Assembly: GCA_038373885.1 (NCBI GenBank)
Contig: JAWZYV010012524.1
Location: 96,161 to 160,160 of the forward strand
Origin: Cheiracanthium punctorium
Taxonomy: Eukaryota > Arthropoda > Arachnida > Araneae > Cheiracanthiidae
Direction: 5' to 3'
Length of the DNA stretch: 64,000 nt
Shown here: positions 38,101 through 48,299 of the stretch, one piece after another
Numbering within the stretch: position 1 is the stretch's first letter
Layout of the letters: each line of letters opens with the position of its first letter
Program-made: the position numbers and the translations under genes
The notes under the pieces: model-generated
Databases searched by the model: none
Told to the model about the DNA's origin: nothing
What the model saw: the letters and a program-made list of their open reading frames with translations, nothing else

Positions 38101-41100
38101 TTTTTTTGGCTGCCTGTTTGCATAGAAGTATGAATCAAAATATTAATTTTTTCAATACTGAGGAATTATGGCAAGCAAAATTGCTAATGTTTCAAATACA
38201 ATTTCTCTATGGAGGTGACAAAGCCTTTAAAACAAAATGTTGGTATTTTTTAGAGCATGGATGTTTATTAAAGTATAATGCTCTTTTAAATTAATAATTT
38301 TAATTCTATTAATTATTTTCAGTTTACTATTAATTTAAAGTTTCTTTAAATGATTAATAATTTTAATAAGGAATAAAATGGTTGATCTACTACAATATCA
38401 AAAGGATGTCTGGATAGCAAAGGGACCCCAAAGATTTTACCCCCGGGCCCTGACTTGGCTCTCTGCGCCTCTGCCCTATTAATATTGTATTTATCAGCAG
38501 TTATGTTAGTTACCTAAAGCTCACTGTACAATTATTTAAAAGAATTTAAAATTATGTGTAAAAATTTATCATAATTTTTGTTTTCATGGTTTTGTTTAGT
38601 TAATATATTAATTAAGACCAGCCTTTGTAGTGAATTTAAAAGTCAAAAGTGATGTTTCTTTTTACAGAGAATTATTTGAAGAGGCAGGTATTTCAGCCAG
38701 TCATTTAGAAGAAGCAGGAAATTTAATTTTTGAATTTGTTCAAGATCCAATGATAATGAATGTGACTGTATTTAGTTCTAATCAGTTTACTGGTGAACCT
38801 CATGAAAGTGAAGGTATAACTTATTTTATTAGTCAAGAAGATCTAATTAATTAGGCATTTAATTCTGTATAGAGTAAATATGTGTATATGCAAAAAAAAA
38901 AATCTTTTTTCTCACTCCTTTTTTTAAAATGTTCTTTTATAATAGTTTATTTTAGGTCTTCCCCTTTTTATTTGCCTACTTATCATAAATGAAATGTATA
39001 TTGTTAGGTTTGAAATTTTTAAAAATTTAACTTTTTCAAGATCTACAAGTTATGCAAAGTTACTAATCAAATTTTTAGTAGTAAGAACAGACAAGGAAAA
39101 AAATATATTAACAGAGAAGAAAAAAGTATCATATCACTACGAAATTATCTAAAATGCACTCAGCAGTGTATCTAAGCTGAGCAGCACCTATGGTAAACAT
39201 AAAACTCAGCTGTACTTTTTCCTACATGCACACAAATGCACAATAACACTCTTATACAGTGTTCTCTCTGTAAGAACAACTCTGACTACCTTCTTTCAAA
39301 TTTACACTCAAAAATTTATGACAATTATTGTTGGATCATATGGATCAAATATCGCTGCCAACCTATTTTGCCTTAAAAAGCAGGAAGATCAGTGTAAAAA
39401 AAAAAAAAAAAAAAAAAACAGGTAAAAAAAAAGATTTTTAAAGTCAAGTTTAAACTGTACAAACAAGAAAGAATCTGAAATTTGCTATTTTGTGAATAGG
39501 TGGTAACAGAGGCATACACAAGGGGGGGTCCAGACTCCCCCCCCCCCATCGGCTTTGATATTTTTTTTCCGATTGATTATTATCCTATATCTATAGTAAA
39601 TAAAATAATTCCAAAAAAAGGTAGCAATAGTTTGTTATAATAAATAAAAAAATAATTTTTTTCTTGTTTTCCTCAACTTTCAAAAACAAACTGAAAGTGA
39701 ACATAAAACACCATCTTGTTCTCAAAACTGACCAACTATTACTTTCCTTCCCATTGTACTGTGTAGTGTATCCTTAGGGAACTGGGGGGGACGAGTTTTG
39801 ATGAATTTCATCTTGCATATGAAAATGAGCTCTTTCATCGCTGATTTTTAACAATCTGGAACATCCCTAAAAGTTGGACACCCCCCCCCTCTCAGCCAAA
39901 AATCCTGTGTGCGCCCCTGGGTAGCAACAGGCTGCATTTGCTTGTTTTGGCCCAAGTAAGGATTGGCGACTTTAATGCCAAATTTTGCAAATCAGTTTTT
40001 TTCCCCATCATGATTCCAAATGATTTAATTTTTGCATATTTATATTTTTTCATTATTATGAATTACGAAATGTCTTTCAAAATAATGGGACTGCATGATT
40101 GGCAGCGTTTACTGGTAAATTGTACGTTATTAAAAATTCTGTAAGTAAGCACTCTGTATTTAAACTGTAGACTTTTTTTTATGCTTAACAAATCAGCAGA
40201 TGTGTATTAAAGCAACTTGATGCCAGCAGTCTCACATATACATACATACTGCCATATAAGTGAATCGGGGAAGTGGAGGAAAAAATGATAGGAGCTCTTT
40301 CTCACGAAAGCCCCACCCTAGGGGCAAGATAAGGAGAGCTGTGACAGTTCAGAAAGGATGGTTCAAAATGTGAAATTAATTGAAATCTTAAGACTTACTT
40401 TAAAAATATCCCATTTGTTATTTTTTAAATTTTAGCAGAACATATGGGGAAATAGCAGGAAAGTAAAAAGGGAAGATTTCATCTTCCCTTTTTACTTCCA
40501 GTAAAATTAGTACTGTTTACTTCCCTTTCTTCCAGTAGGAAGACTTCATCTTCCTACTGGAAGACAGAAGAAAAGTTCAAAATTAGGAAGTCTTCCTGGA
40601 AAACAGGAAGAGTTGGCAGCTATATCAATGTTAATCAGGGTTGGCAAGTTTTTGACGGTTTTAACCATGGTTTAAGCTGTCACATCAAAAACCTCAAATG
40701 TTGCACTTGTAGTATTACAAATATGAATTGATGTCTTAAACATTGCATACATTATATAAGCTATGAATATGTGTGACATGTCAATAATTTTTAAGAAATA
40801 TGATCATCTTTCACATATTTTTTATAAAACATATTGTCTAGAAAAGGAAAAAGAAAGTGGAAGGAAATTTAATTATGTATCCAGTATAGTAAAAAAAAAA
40901 AAAAAAATTCTTGCTAATATAATATTAAAATTATAAATTATCAATTTCAGTACAAAATTAGTTATGCTTTACAAAATGCTTTGCCTAAAAAAAATGAACA
41001 AAACCATTAAGTATTATTTTATTGTAAAATATTTTTGTTTTTTGTGCCTGTAATTAATTAATCAATCAATATTTAGAGAAATAAGTGTGCGCTTTTACTC

Positions 41101-44100
41101 ATTACATTTTAGTACTGAATTTTTTTACTAATTCTATTTTGAATGCAAAGTTTTAGTATACTGATAATTAATAGTGTTGATCTTTATTTTATTGAAATGA
41201 CTGAAATTACTATGTTATTGGCTGTTGCTTAAAAGCTGGCTGTAAAGCCTTTCAATTTAGGTTTTTAGATTAAATCAAAAATAAATTTAATTTTTGCTTT
41301 TAGGAAATGCTTAGCCGAACCTGAATTTGAAAAACTGTAGACCATTATTTATCTAGCTGTATATACAGTAGCATGCACCCTATTGAAAATGATCTATGTA
41401 CCATTTATAGTTCTTTACAAGAAAAAAAAAAAAAAAAAAAAAAAAAAACAATACATTACACTCTATGGGCAGTCATATTAACTAATTATGATTAATGAAC
41501 TCAACTTGTGTGTTAGCATAATTGATATTTTTTTAATATAATTAATTTTAATTATGTAGTTAGTTACATGCAAAAAGAAAATATACTGCATACTTAGTTT
41601 AAAATTTTGTTCTCTTTCTTCAATAGATTAGTTTTTGACAATTTTTGATGGTTTAACCAGTTTTTGACAGTTTAAACCAATTTTTGACACTTGTTTTGTC
41701 AAAAACCAGTTTTTGACGTCAAAAAACCCAACCCTGAGCTAATTTCTGATCATGGATTTTTTAAAGGTTGTACCCTATTTAAGTTTGTTGAAAGTATACC
41801 TTCACTAAATTTAGAGTGTTGACTTTTAAAAGGAAATACTAAATAAAATAACTTTAAAATTTAATTGTGGTTCCATGTTTTTATATTTACTACAAATGTT
41901 AAAATAGATTGCCACTATAATTTTATTCTTAAACACCAAAGCCAAACTTTGTCCTCCCTGTCAGTCAACAGTTCATGAACAATCTGTAAGAGCATTGTTG
42001 CTACTCTCTAAAATTGCAGCCAGAGGGTCAATTAAGAAGATTACTACTTTCACAGGAGCTAAATTCATGGCTAGCAGTTAGCTTGAAGTGTCATAAACTG
42101 CACACATCTCACCATCATAGATAGTTACATTTTTTCCCAGAGTCTTTTGAGCTCTTAAACAGGTGGCAGAATTATCCTGCACTGCCTTGATTGATGCCAG
42201 CTTTTTTTGTTTTGGAAGGTATGAAACAATGATGTAAACATGGAGCCACTCATTTGACGGATATTTCAAGTGAATGGTTTCCAAAACATGTGATTTGAGC
42301 TCTAGAAAGGTGAATTCTACCTTATTTTATGTTAGACTGATTCAGTCAAGCTATTCGTAAGGTAAGACAGGTTCAACTGAACTGAAATACTGTATAGAGG
42401 CTTGATGATCCACTGACAGAGGTAGCTAGTACTTGATAATAAGAGATTCAGCATAAGTATTTGCAGCGTCTTGGCAGTGATCAAAACTACTTAGCCAATG
42501 ACAGAGCCACACATTGAGTAATTAGCATTTAATTTTATCTGTCATAAAAAAAATATTTGTTGAGAAAAATATCAATTATGTCAGTCGGTGGCTGCAAAGT
42601 TTGGTTTGTCCTCCTTGCTGCTAATTAAGTGTGCACATGGTCTTGGGTTTGATCCCCATTAACTCCTGGAAGTTTGTGTTTGTTAGTGTTTTGTGTTATA
42701 AAAATGGCACTTTGAAATTTTGTATTTTTTACTTTTTAGTTCATATTGCTTTTAAAACCATTGTTCTTTTTTTTAAAACAATTTATTTTGTTTACCCAGG
42801 TCTTTATGAATTTAGGGTATTTACCCCAAATTATAAAAACCTGGGTACCTAATACAGTTGACTCTCTGAAATCCGCACATCTATAATCCGCAACTCTCTA
42901 TAATCCACAATAATTTTTAGATGTAAACAGTGAAATTTGCAGTTAACAGTTAAGTAACACTAGGAAATTACGGGTGAGTTGAGTTGTAGAATTAAAAGAA
43001 ACTTTATGCTATTTTTCATATTTTTTGCATATGTCTAATTAAAATTGTTCTTTTAACCCATCTAACAAAGTCTGAGCAGTAAAATGAAAGCATGATTAGC
43101 TGACAGAAAAGATTCTGAGAGACAATCTCGCACACTCAGTTAACGAAACATGTATTATTTTGATTTTCATTTTTTATTGAAAGAAAGAGAAATTTTCAAA
43201 AAATTTCTCTTGAAGAAGGCTTATCTTTAGGCTATAAATATTTAGAATTCATCCAAAATTATTCATTGGCATCACCACAAGAAATAATGATAATAAACAG
43301 ATTCCAGGAAAAAATATTTAAACACAAATCAAAAGCCCTAAAACAAACAACAATTGATTCCATGTTTGCAAAATTAAAAAATAGTAATATAAAATTAAAG
43401 TATGAAAGTTTAAGCCTTCTTCAAGAAAAATTTCAGTCTGCGAAAGTTTTGTAAAATAAAATTAATTTTTTGTAATATATTTTAATAAATTCTTTAATAA
43501 TTAAACTAAGCGTGACAGTATAAGTCTGAGCAGTAAAATGAAAGCATGATTAGCTGACAGAAAAGATTCTGAGAGACAATCTCGCACACTCAGTTAACGA
43601 AACATGTATTATTTTGATTTTCATTTTTTATTGAAAGAAAGAGAAATTTTCAAAAAATTTCTCTTGAAGAAGGCTTATCTTTAGGCTATAAATATTTAGA
43701 ATTCATCCAAAATTATTCATTGGCATCACCACAAGAAATAATGACAATAAACAGATTCCAGGAAAAAATATTTAAACACAAATCAAAAGCCCTAAAACAA
43801 ACAACAATTGATTCCATGTTTGCAAAATTAAAAAAATAGTAATATAAAATTAAAGTATGAAAGTTTAAGCCTTCTTCAAGAAAAATTTCAGTCTGCGAAA
43901 GTTTTGTAAAATAAAATTAATTTTTTGTAATATATTTTAATAAATTCTTTAATAATTAAACTAAGCGTGACAGTATAATTAATTTCAGCCATTAAAAATG
44001 TTCTGTTGCTTCATAACTATAGTAAGAAAAATGTAAACAAAACAATGATCTGTAATCTGAAAACCCCTTGGTCCCAAGGTGTGTGGATTTCAGAGAGTCT

Positions 44101-44482
44101 ACTACTGAGAAAACAACTGTGATAAAAACCATAGATCTCGATAAACAGTCTTTCTCAAATTTCAAATGTATATTATAATCATTTTTGATAGAATAAGTTT
44201 TTTCATTTTACCTAGTAGTGTTATTTGTATTTTTTTTTAAATACACAAATACATTAACTATTTATATTTTTTAACATAGTATAAATGAATACATATCTTG
44301 CTTTTGTTTTTTTTCCAGAAATGAAGCCAAAGTGGTTTGCAGAAAAAGATATACCATATAATGAAATGTGGGCTGATGATAAAATTTGGTTTCCAATATT
44401 TTTAAAAGGGCAAAAATTTAAAGGTTATTTTAAATTTTTTGATAATGAAACTATATTAGAACATCATATAGAACTCATTTAA
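34949..44482 (+). CDS. NUDT1: MTH1/NUDT1-type Nudix hydrolase, complete, 3 exons
   Basis: Exons 34949-35103, 38668-38813 and 44319-44482 give 465 nt, i.e. 154 residues plus stop, against 156 in human MTH1. The enzyme hydrolyses oxidised purine triphosphates such as 8-oxo-dGTP to the monophosphate. The Nudix box G38-x5-E44-x7-R52-E53-L54-x-E56-E57-x-G59-I60 is perfect. GAGKWNGFGGK places Asn34 at the human Asn33 position; MWADDKIWFP supplies Trp118, Asp120 and Asp121, which match human Trp117, Asp119 and Asp120 that recognise the oxidised base. The C-terminus GYFKFFDNETILEHHIEL matches the family. The first donor is GC instead of GT. The first of two adjacent ATGs is used; the frame is closed 42 nt upstream. 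Confidence 0.95.
35104..36167. other. MTH1 intron 1, 5' part
   Basis: Intronic. Holds a G-run near 35478-35490 and a frame (35446-35670) with no conserved features. From about 35590 'cagggtgtctgctgg' and 'ttcaagaaaaagttatgaat' resemble the CAGGGTGTC-ended elements elsewhere, but no right end was found. Confidence 0.4.
36168..36336. mobile_element. palindromic MITE (about 170 bp) in MTH1 intron 1
   Basis: Left GGTACTTACGTATTATCCCG and mirrored right GGGACTTGCGTATTATCCCG are near-identical over 26 bp. Flanking ttaattt on both sides is a candidate 7-bp TSD, but the boundary base is ambiguous. Family unassigned. Confidence 0.7.
36639..36802. mobile_element. hAT MITE (164 bp), perfect 8-bp TSD
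   Basis: CTCATAGG at 36631-36638 and 36803-36810. Ends CAGTGGCATACGCA and mirrored CAGTGGCGTATGCA, followed inward by G- and C-runs. No coding potential. Same terminal style as the elements at 39507 and 45007. Confidence 0.92.
36803..37192. other. MTH1 intron 1 sequence
   Basis: Includes a short moderately GC-rich patch around 36900-37090 ('ggcccacaacttcgctaac', 'ccagatgtgacccaccctgg'). No exon assigned; it resembles a decayed repeat. Confidence 0.35.
37193..37656. mobile_element. CAGGGTGTCCAC-ended MITE (464 bp)
   Basis: Perfect mirrored CAGGGTGTCCAC ends. The left flank is taatat. On the right, after removing the adjoining hAT and one of its TSD copies, the flank reads ttaatatt, so a roughly 6-bp TSD TAATAT is restored with a one-base offset. 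Confidence 0.75.
37660..38473. mobile_element. hAT-like element (814 bp) inserted on the end of another MITE
   Basis: Ends CAGTGGCGCAGAGAGGAAGG and mirrored CAGAGGCGCAGAGAGCCAAG. TSD ccctgtta / ccctatta (7 of 8), of which CCCTG is the terminus of the element at 37193-37656. The interior has no recognisable transposase. Confidence 0.85.
38668..38813 (+). CDS. NUDT1: MTH1 exon 2
   Basis: Acceptor tttttacag, donor GAAG|gtataa. Completes the Nudix box (ELFEEAGI) and encodes AGNLIFEFVQDPMIMNVTVF and TGEPHESE, corresponding to human IVFEFVGEPELMDVHVF. Confidence 0.96.
38814..39506. other. MTH1 intron 2 sequence
   Basis: About 690 bp without a recognised element apart from an A(23)-like run near 39397-39418. 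Confidence 0.45.
39507..39919. mobile_element. hAT-like MITE (413 bp) in MTH1 intron 2
   Basis: Ends CAGAGGCATACACAAGG and mirrored CAGGGGCGCACACAGG, with G- and C-runs inside. Flanks ggtggtaa and ggtagcaa match at 6 of 8 bases. Confidence 0.7.
40461..40565. repeat. pair of near-perfect GAAGAT hairpins
   Basis: Two palindromes occur in tandem: agtaaaaagggaagat mirrored around ttc (about 40463-40497), and cttccagtaggaaga mirrored at about 40530-40564. Further 'aggaagtcttcct' palindromes follow to 40600. The region ends 'ttggcagctat', like the right end of the 12292-15695 hAT, so it may be the inner part of a related MITE with an unfound left end. Confidence 0.8.
40636..41736. mobile_element. 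CAGGGTTGG-ended element (1.1 kb)
   Basis: Left CAGGGTTGGCAAGTTTTTGA and mirrored right CAGGGTTGGGTTTTTTGACG. Subterminal 'tttttgac' and 'gtttaa' repeats at both ends. No clear TSD and no transposase; superfamily unassigned. Confidence 0.65.
41737..41940. other. MTH1 intron 2 sequence
   Basis: Short stretch without recognisable features between a transposon and the RNase H remnant. Confidence 0.4.
41940..42290 (-). pseudogene. non-LTR retrotransposon RNase H domain, decayed
   Basis: The minus-strand frame reads EWLHVYIIVSYLP, then LGKNVTIYDGEMCAVYDTSS, a stop, and in the same frame MNLAPVKVVIFLIDPLAAIL. This matches the order of the RNase H domain of Jockey/R1-type elements (WxHVYTDGS, FDGEMxAV, FSDSxAAI). 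The first Asp of the active site is lost (TDGS to IIVS), the Glu of DGE is kept, and several in-frame stops follow. No reverse transcriptase was seen. Confidence 0.65.
43068..43976. repeat. 454-bp tandem duplication, nearly identical copies
   Basis: 'Gtctgagcagtaaaatgaaa' starts at 43070 and again at 43524. By eye the two copies differ by one substitution (gataat to gacaat) and one extra A in an A run (making copy 2 frameshifted). This is far less divergence than between the element's own two TIRs. Confidence 0.95.
43203..43454 (+). pseudogene. pogo/Tigger transposase C-terminus with PIP-box-like motif
   Basis: The frame reads EEGLSLGYKYLEFIQNYSLA, SPQEIMIINRFQEKIFKHKS and ALKQTTIDSMFAKL. 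In Tigger/pogo proteins an 'ALxxLxxxIEQQ...' helix is followed by a basic segment and a KQTTITDFF-type PCNA-interacting motif; Q-T-T-I-D-S-M-F fits Qxx(I/L)xx(F/Y)(F/Y) except for Met at one aromatic position. The second copy (43657 on) is broken by a +1 A after the motif. Confidence 0.75.
44319..44482 (+). CDS. NUDT1: MTH1 exon 3 (terminal)
   Basis: Acceptor gttttttttccag. Encodes EMKPKWFAEKDIPYNEMWAD, DKIWFPIFLKGQKFKGYFKF and ILEHHIELI then TAA at 44480-44482. It contains the base-recognition Trp-x-Asp-Asp. Confidence 0.97.
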
Positions 44483-44636
44483 TATGAAATTTTAAGAATT
44501 TTTACTACAAGCTTCCATTAGCACAACTTTATAAAAAGTTTGTAAACATGGAGAGGGTGTTTAAGGGTCATTTAATGCATTTATTTTAGCATCTTCCATT
44601 CACTTGTAAAACAAAACTAATATTTCCAAAAGTAAA

Positions 44637-44642
44637 AATAAA
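44637..44642 (+). terminator. candidate MTH1 polyadenylation signal
   Basis: AATAAA 155 nt after the stop codon; another AATAAA lies near 44735. Confidence 0.5.
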
Positions 44643-44851
44643 CGCTTTCGACCCCCCCCCCAAAAAAAAAATTAATTTTTTTTTTTTTTAAACATTCTAG
44701 TTTCTACATTGAAGCAGTAAAAATCGTACTGTAAATAAATCTAATGAAAATTAATCATTTGGTGAAAAAAATATTTCAATCAGTTACTTTTTAATTTTCA
44801 GAAATTCCAGTGTAAAGCTATAATGTGTAAATATGTGCAATATTGTAACTA

Positions 44852-45462
44852 CCATAAAATCCCGATTATAAGCCCCCCTCATCCACCTCCCGACAATGAC
44901 GTCGCAGCTGCCGATCGTGGTGACGACACAATTCGTAGCATTGTCCTTCCCAGGGAACACATTTTGTCCTCTTTCCAAACAAATGGGGTGGAGTAGGGGG
45001 GGGGCTCATAGGCACACCCACGGAGGGGGCTATGGAGGCTGAAGCCCCCCTAAAGGTAGAAAGTTAGAAGTGAAAAGCGTTAAAAAAATGAAAACTGTCG
45101 CTAATGAATTAATTTTTTTAGTTCTTTCTTTCTTTTTTTAACTGTCCTCAAATTATTTCTAACCAAAAAAGACATTTATTTAAAAAAGTTTTTAAATAAA
45201 TGCTCACAGTTAGTTGAAACACTGTTACACACGGTTACAACGTCACTCAAAAGATCAGTTAATTATTTATGACTCTATAATGAGTTACATTGCTTGTGTT
45301 CTATGGGACAGTCAAGTGATACCGAATATTTTGACGTTATAAAGAGAGTTGTAATTAACCAAGATCACTATGACTGAGTTCAGCAATATTATGTAGCCCA
45401 GCCCCCCCTAAACTAAAATCCTGGGTGCGCCACTGGGGGGGCTTATAATAGGGATTTTACAG
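44852..45462. mobile_element. pogo/Tigger-like MITE split by a hAT MITE
   Basis: TA-flanked mirrored ends: CCATAAAATCCCGATTATAA (left) and CTGTAAAATCCCTATTATAA (right), both followed by gcccccc. The hAT at 45007-45435 is inserted in it, leaving about 180 bp of host MITE. Confidence 0.85.
45007..45435. mobile_element. hAT-like MITE (429 bp), 8-bp TSD
   Basis: GGGGGGCT flanks both ends (44999-45006 and 45436-45443); G runs weaken but do not remove the support. Ends CATAGGCACACCCACGG and mirrored CAGTGGCGCACCCAGG. Confidence 0.8.
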
Positions 45463-46282
45463 TATCAGCAAGTGGTCTCTTTACTAGGTCCACTGTACTT
45501 TTGAGGATTTTCTTTTTTCCTTAATTCAAGAGTAACTTTTTTTTCTAATCACTTTCATAAAATCTAAATGATTTTAAACATAGATTTACACAAAATGGAC
45601 TGCAAAACCCTAGTAAAAAGAATGTTTTTGAGAAATATGGCTTAATAAATTACAATTAATGGAAGCCGATTTTGCTGAGATCTAGTAATTACTTTCTAAG
45701 CAAGGGTTTATTGATAGTAGTCTCTCAGTAATAGGAAGTTTTAACCCAAATTTGGGGGGGGGGGAAAGAGACGCACTACATGATCAAATTATTTTTCATC
45801 AAGGAAGATTTTATGTGAAAAAGGATTATCATCCCCTTACATTTAGAACTGTATGTTGAGACTAAAGTTTTATAGTTAAAATTAGTATTCAAATTGTTTA
45901 CAAACATGCATTTAATCCAGACTACTATTTATTTCATTCATTAACTAAATTTTTATTATAGTGCATTTTTTTCTCTTATGTCATTGTAAAAAATCCTTTA
46001 ACATTGTATTTTTATGTGTTTTATGTATTTATATGTCTGAATCAACAATACATTAAAATGTTATTATACTGTGTTCTTTTACAAAATACTGCAATAACAT
46101 ACAATCTTACATGTAAATACATTCTTACATACAAACTTGGTAATATAATTTTATGAAAACAGGAAAATATTAAAATAGCATATATACACAGGGAGAAGTA
46201 AATTGTATTTCTGCTTTGAAAATTTAGTTTTATTTCATATTTCCCTTTTTTTTTTTTTTAAATCTGATGTGTCCAACACATG
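45463..46282. other. gene-free intergenic stretch
   Basis: AT-rich sequence downstream of MTH1 with a G run near 45755-45764. No gene or element recognised. Confidence 0.45.
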
Positions 46283-47884
46283 ACTTCCTTGCACGTCTAT
46301 TAGATCAAAAATATTTTCGACGCACTTCCTCTAAACTTATTTGTTTGAAAGAGATAAAATATCAATAACAGTAAGATTTAGCGATTTCTAGCCAAATATT
46401 TCGATATCGCCAAGCTAAGTTCAATTTGAAAGATTTCCTTCTGACACTTTATTTGGCGATATTTCACCAAAAGCTGACAAACTTGAGATAGTCTGCGAGA
46501 TTTTGGGGATAGCCAAAGTAGTCATTGACCACAGACTTTCAATGAATTGAATGCATTCATACACCTCAATGTATTTAAAGTCATTTGGCAAACCCTGTAA
46601 ATAAATTCTCAGTCGATTGCTGTCAAAAAAGATATTGAAAACAGTTAGATATTACAATAGTTCTAAATATAAAAGTTCAAAATTCTACGGGTTAAAGTTT
46701 TACAGTTATACAAAATACGAAATAAATTTTGGCGCCAAATTTGGCGATATTTCGGTGAAACTCGTCAATTTCGACGACATTTGGCGAGATTTTAAGCATG
46801 AACCAAACAATGACAGATTATCGCCAAATATGGCGATATTTCGCCAAAACTCGCAACGAACGATGACAAATGGCGATACTTTGGGCATGGACCAAATAGC
46901 TGAATATCGCCAAATTTGGCTATATTTTGCTAAAACTCGCCAAGGCCCAGGACAGACAGCGAGATTTTGGGCATGTACCAAACAATGACCATCTACAGTT
47001 GTATTATATTAAAGATGTCCATAGACATTAAAGTACTGAAATTCTTTTCGGTGGTTCTGTAAATAAACTCTCCAGTAGATTGGAACCAAAAATCGAGATA
47101 CACAACTAGATGTTACAACAATCTTATATATGAAATTTCATAATATTTTTTGAGATTTGAGAGTTAAATATGTACACACGTACACCAAAAGTCGCCAAGC
47201 TTGGCGACTTTTGGATAGTTCTTGAGGGAGTCACGTGACTGTGGTCGGACCATTATCTAACTTATGTAGTAGGACGGCATTGTGCTTGAAATAGATGAAT
47301 ACCCCTAAAATTGCCATTGACCGTAATGTATTGGAAATCTTTTGAGTGTTCCTGCAGCTGAACTATAAATGATAAAGACACTTTTTTTAATGGAGAAATT
47401 CATTTTATAACTCTTTACAGCTTATATCACTTCTGAGTCGTTTGAAATAGCCCAATACCTCTAAAAAACACTTTGATGAATTTCGGCCCATAGAGCGTAA
47501 TGTATTTCGAATGTTTTGGGCAGTTCTGTACATAAACTATCCATTCGATTGTCACCAAAAGGGGAGGTGCACAACTAGATCATAGAACAATCCTAAATAT
47601 CAAATCTCAACATTCTACGACCAATAGTTTTTGAGATATGCGAGTTACATACATACGTACGTACGTACAGACGGCATGGAAAAACTGGCCACAATAGACT
47701 CGCCGCTGGTCAAAATGAGTTGCAGACGCATTAATATGATCGTGCATGGTAGCCTATGATGAGATGCATCGAAAAAAAATTTAAAATTCAATTTAGAGGT
47801 AGTCAAAATCGGTTTTTTTGTCGAAATTTGGCCCCCAAAATTTTTCGGGATCACATTACTTCCTTATACTACGTACAAGGAAGT
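46283..47884. mobile_element. element built of diverged internal repeats, ACTTCCTTG ends
   Basis: Mirrored ends acttccttgcacgt and acttccttgtacgt. Inside are at least four diverged units containing 'ctgtaaataaactctccag', '...acaactagatgttacaaca' and a closing 'tttttgagatatg', at roughly 450-bp spacing, plus 'tttggcgatatttcgcc' motifs. A relative in opposite orientation is at about 61105-61740. No TSD or transposase found. Confidence 0.6.
46730..46985. repeat. TTTGGCGATATTTCGCC repeat cluster
   Basis: At least four copies of 'ccaaatttggcgatatttcg' variants spaced about 70-95 bp, each near 'gcatg(a/t)accaaa'. Many are internally palindromic (ggcgccaaatttggcg). They give matching periodic frames on both strands that are not genes. 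Confidence 0.8.
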
Positions 47885-48129
47885 AATAAACAAAATATTC
47901 TTGTAAATATTGTGCACCATTGTTATGAAATTGAAAAAAAAAAAAAAAAAAAAAAGAAGGTTCCTGTGTAAAATTGCTAGTTCTTTATTATGGGGGAGAA
48001 GGCAAAAAGTCACACAAAAAAAATATGTGCTGCAACACTTATTTTACTGTATTGCAATTTTAGGGTTTGCAAGATATATCCAATCACACTTAAAGCTGTG
48101 GTTAGAAAAACGAGTATAAAAGAGTGTAA

Positions 48130-48272
48130 CTTTATGAAAATTAATGAGAGGATAATTTTCTTAACAGAGTCTTATTTTGAACATTTCTTTTTTTTTTCAA
48201 TTTACACAGACCGCTTATCTCTAATAGATAAAGAATAAAATCCCATTACCACCTTTTTGCTACACCCTGTAG
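48130..48272. mobile_element. right end of a mariner-like MITE
   Basis: 'Tcttattttgaacatttctt', 'caatttacacagaccgctta' and 'accacctttttgctacaccctgta' align with the right end of the element at 28688-30235. No left end was found, so it is truncated. Confidence 0.65.
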
Positions 48273-48299
48273 CAAAAAGGGGCAAAGTAAGAAAGTGTA

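Larger units (their letters stand above)
42855..44107. mobile_element. pogo/Tigger element with internally duplicated transposase end
   Basis: TA then CAGTTGACTCTCTGAAATCC on the left; mirrored CAGTAGTAGACTCTCTGAAA on the right (the right TA has become AG). Between them are two 454-bp tandem copies of a segment encoding the end of a pogo-type transposase. The catalytic region is missing. It lies in MTH1 intron 2 about 200 bp before exon 3. Confidence 0.85.

Noticed and set aside
40628..41744. 8-bp TSD for the CAGGGTTGG element
   Set aside because: Flanks atgttaat and agctaatt match poorly, so the superfamily is left open.
46617..46988. Overlapping frames on both strands with internal similarity
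   Set aside because: Both arise from the TTTGGCGATATTTCGCC repeats; periodicity is at the DNA level and neither has a family motif.
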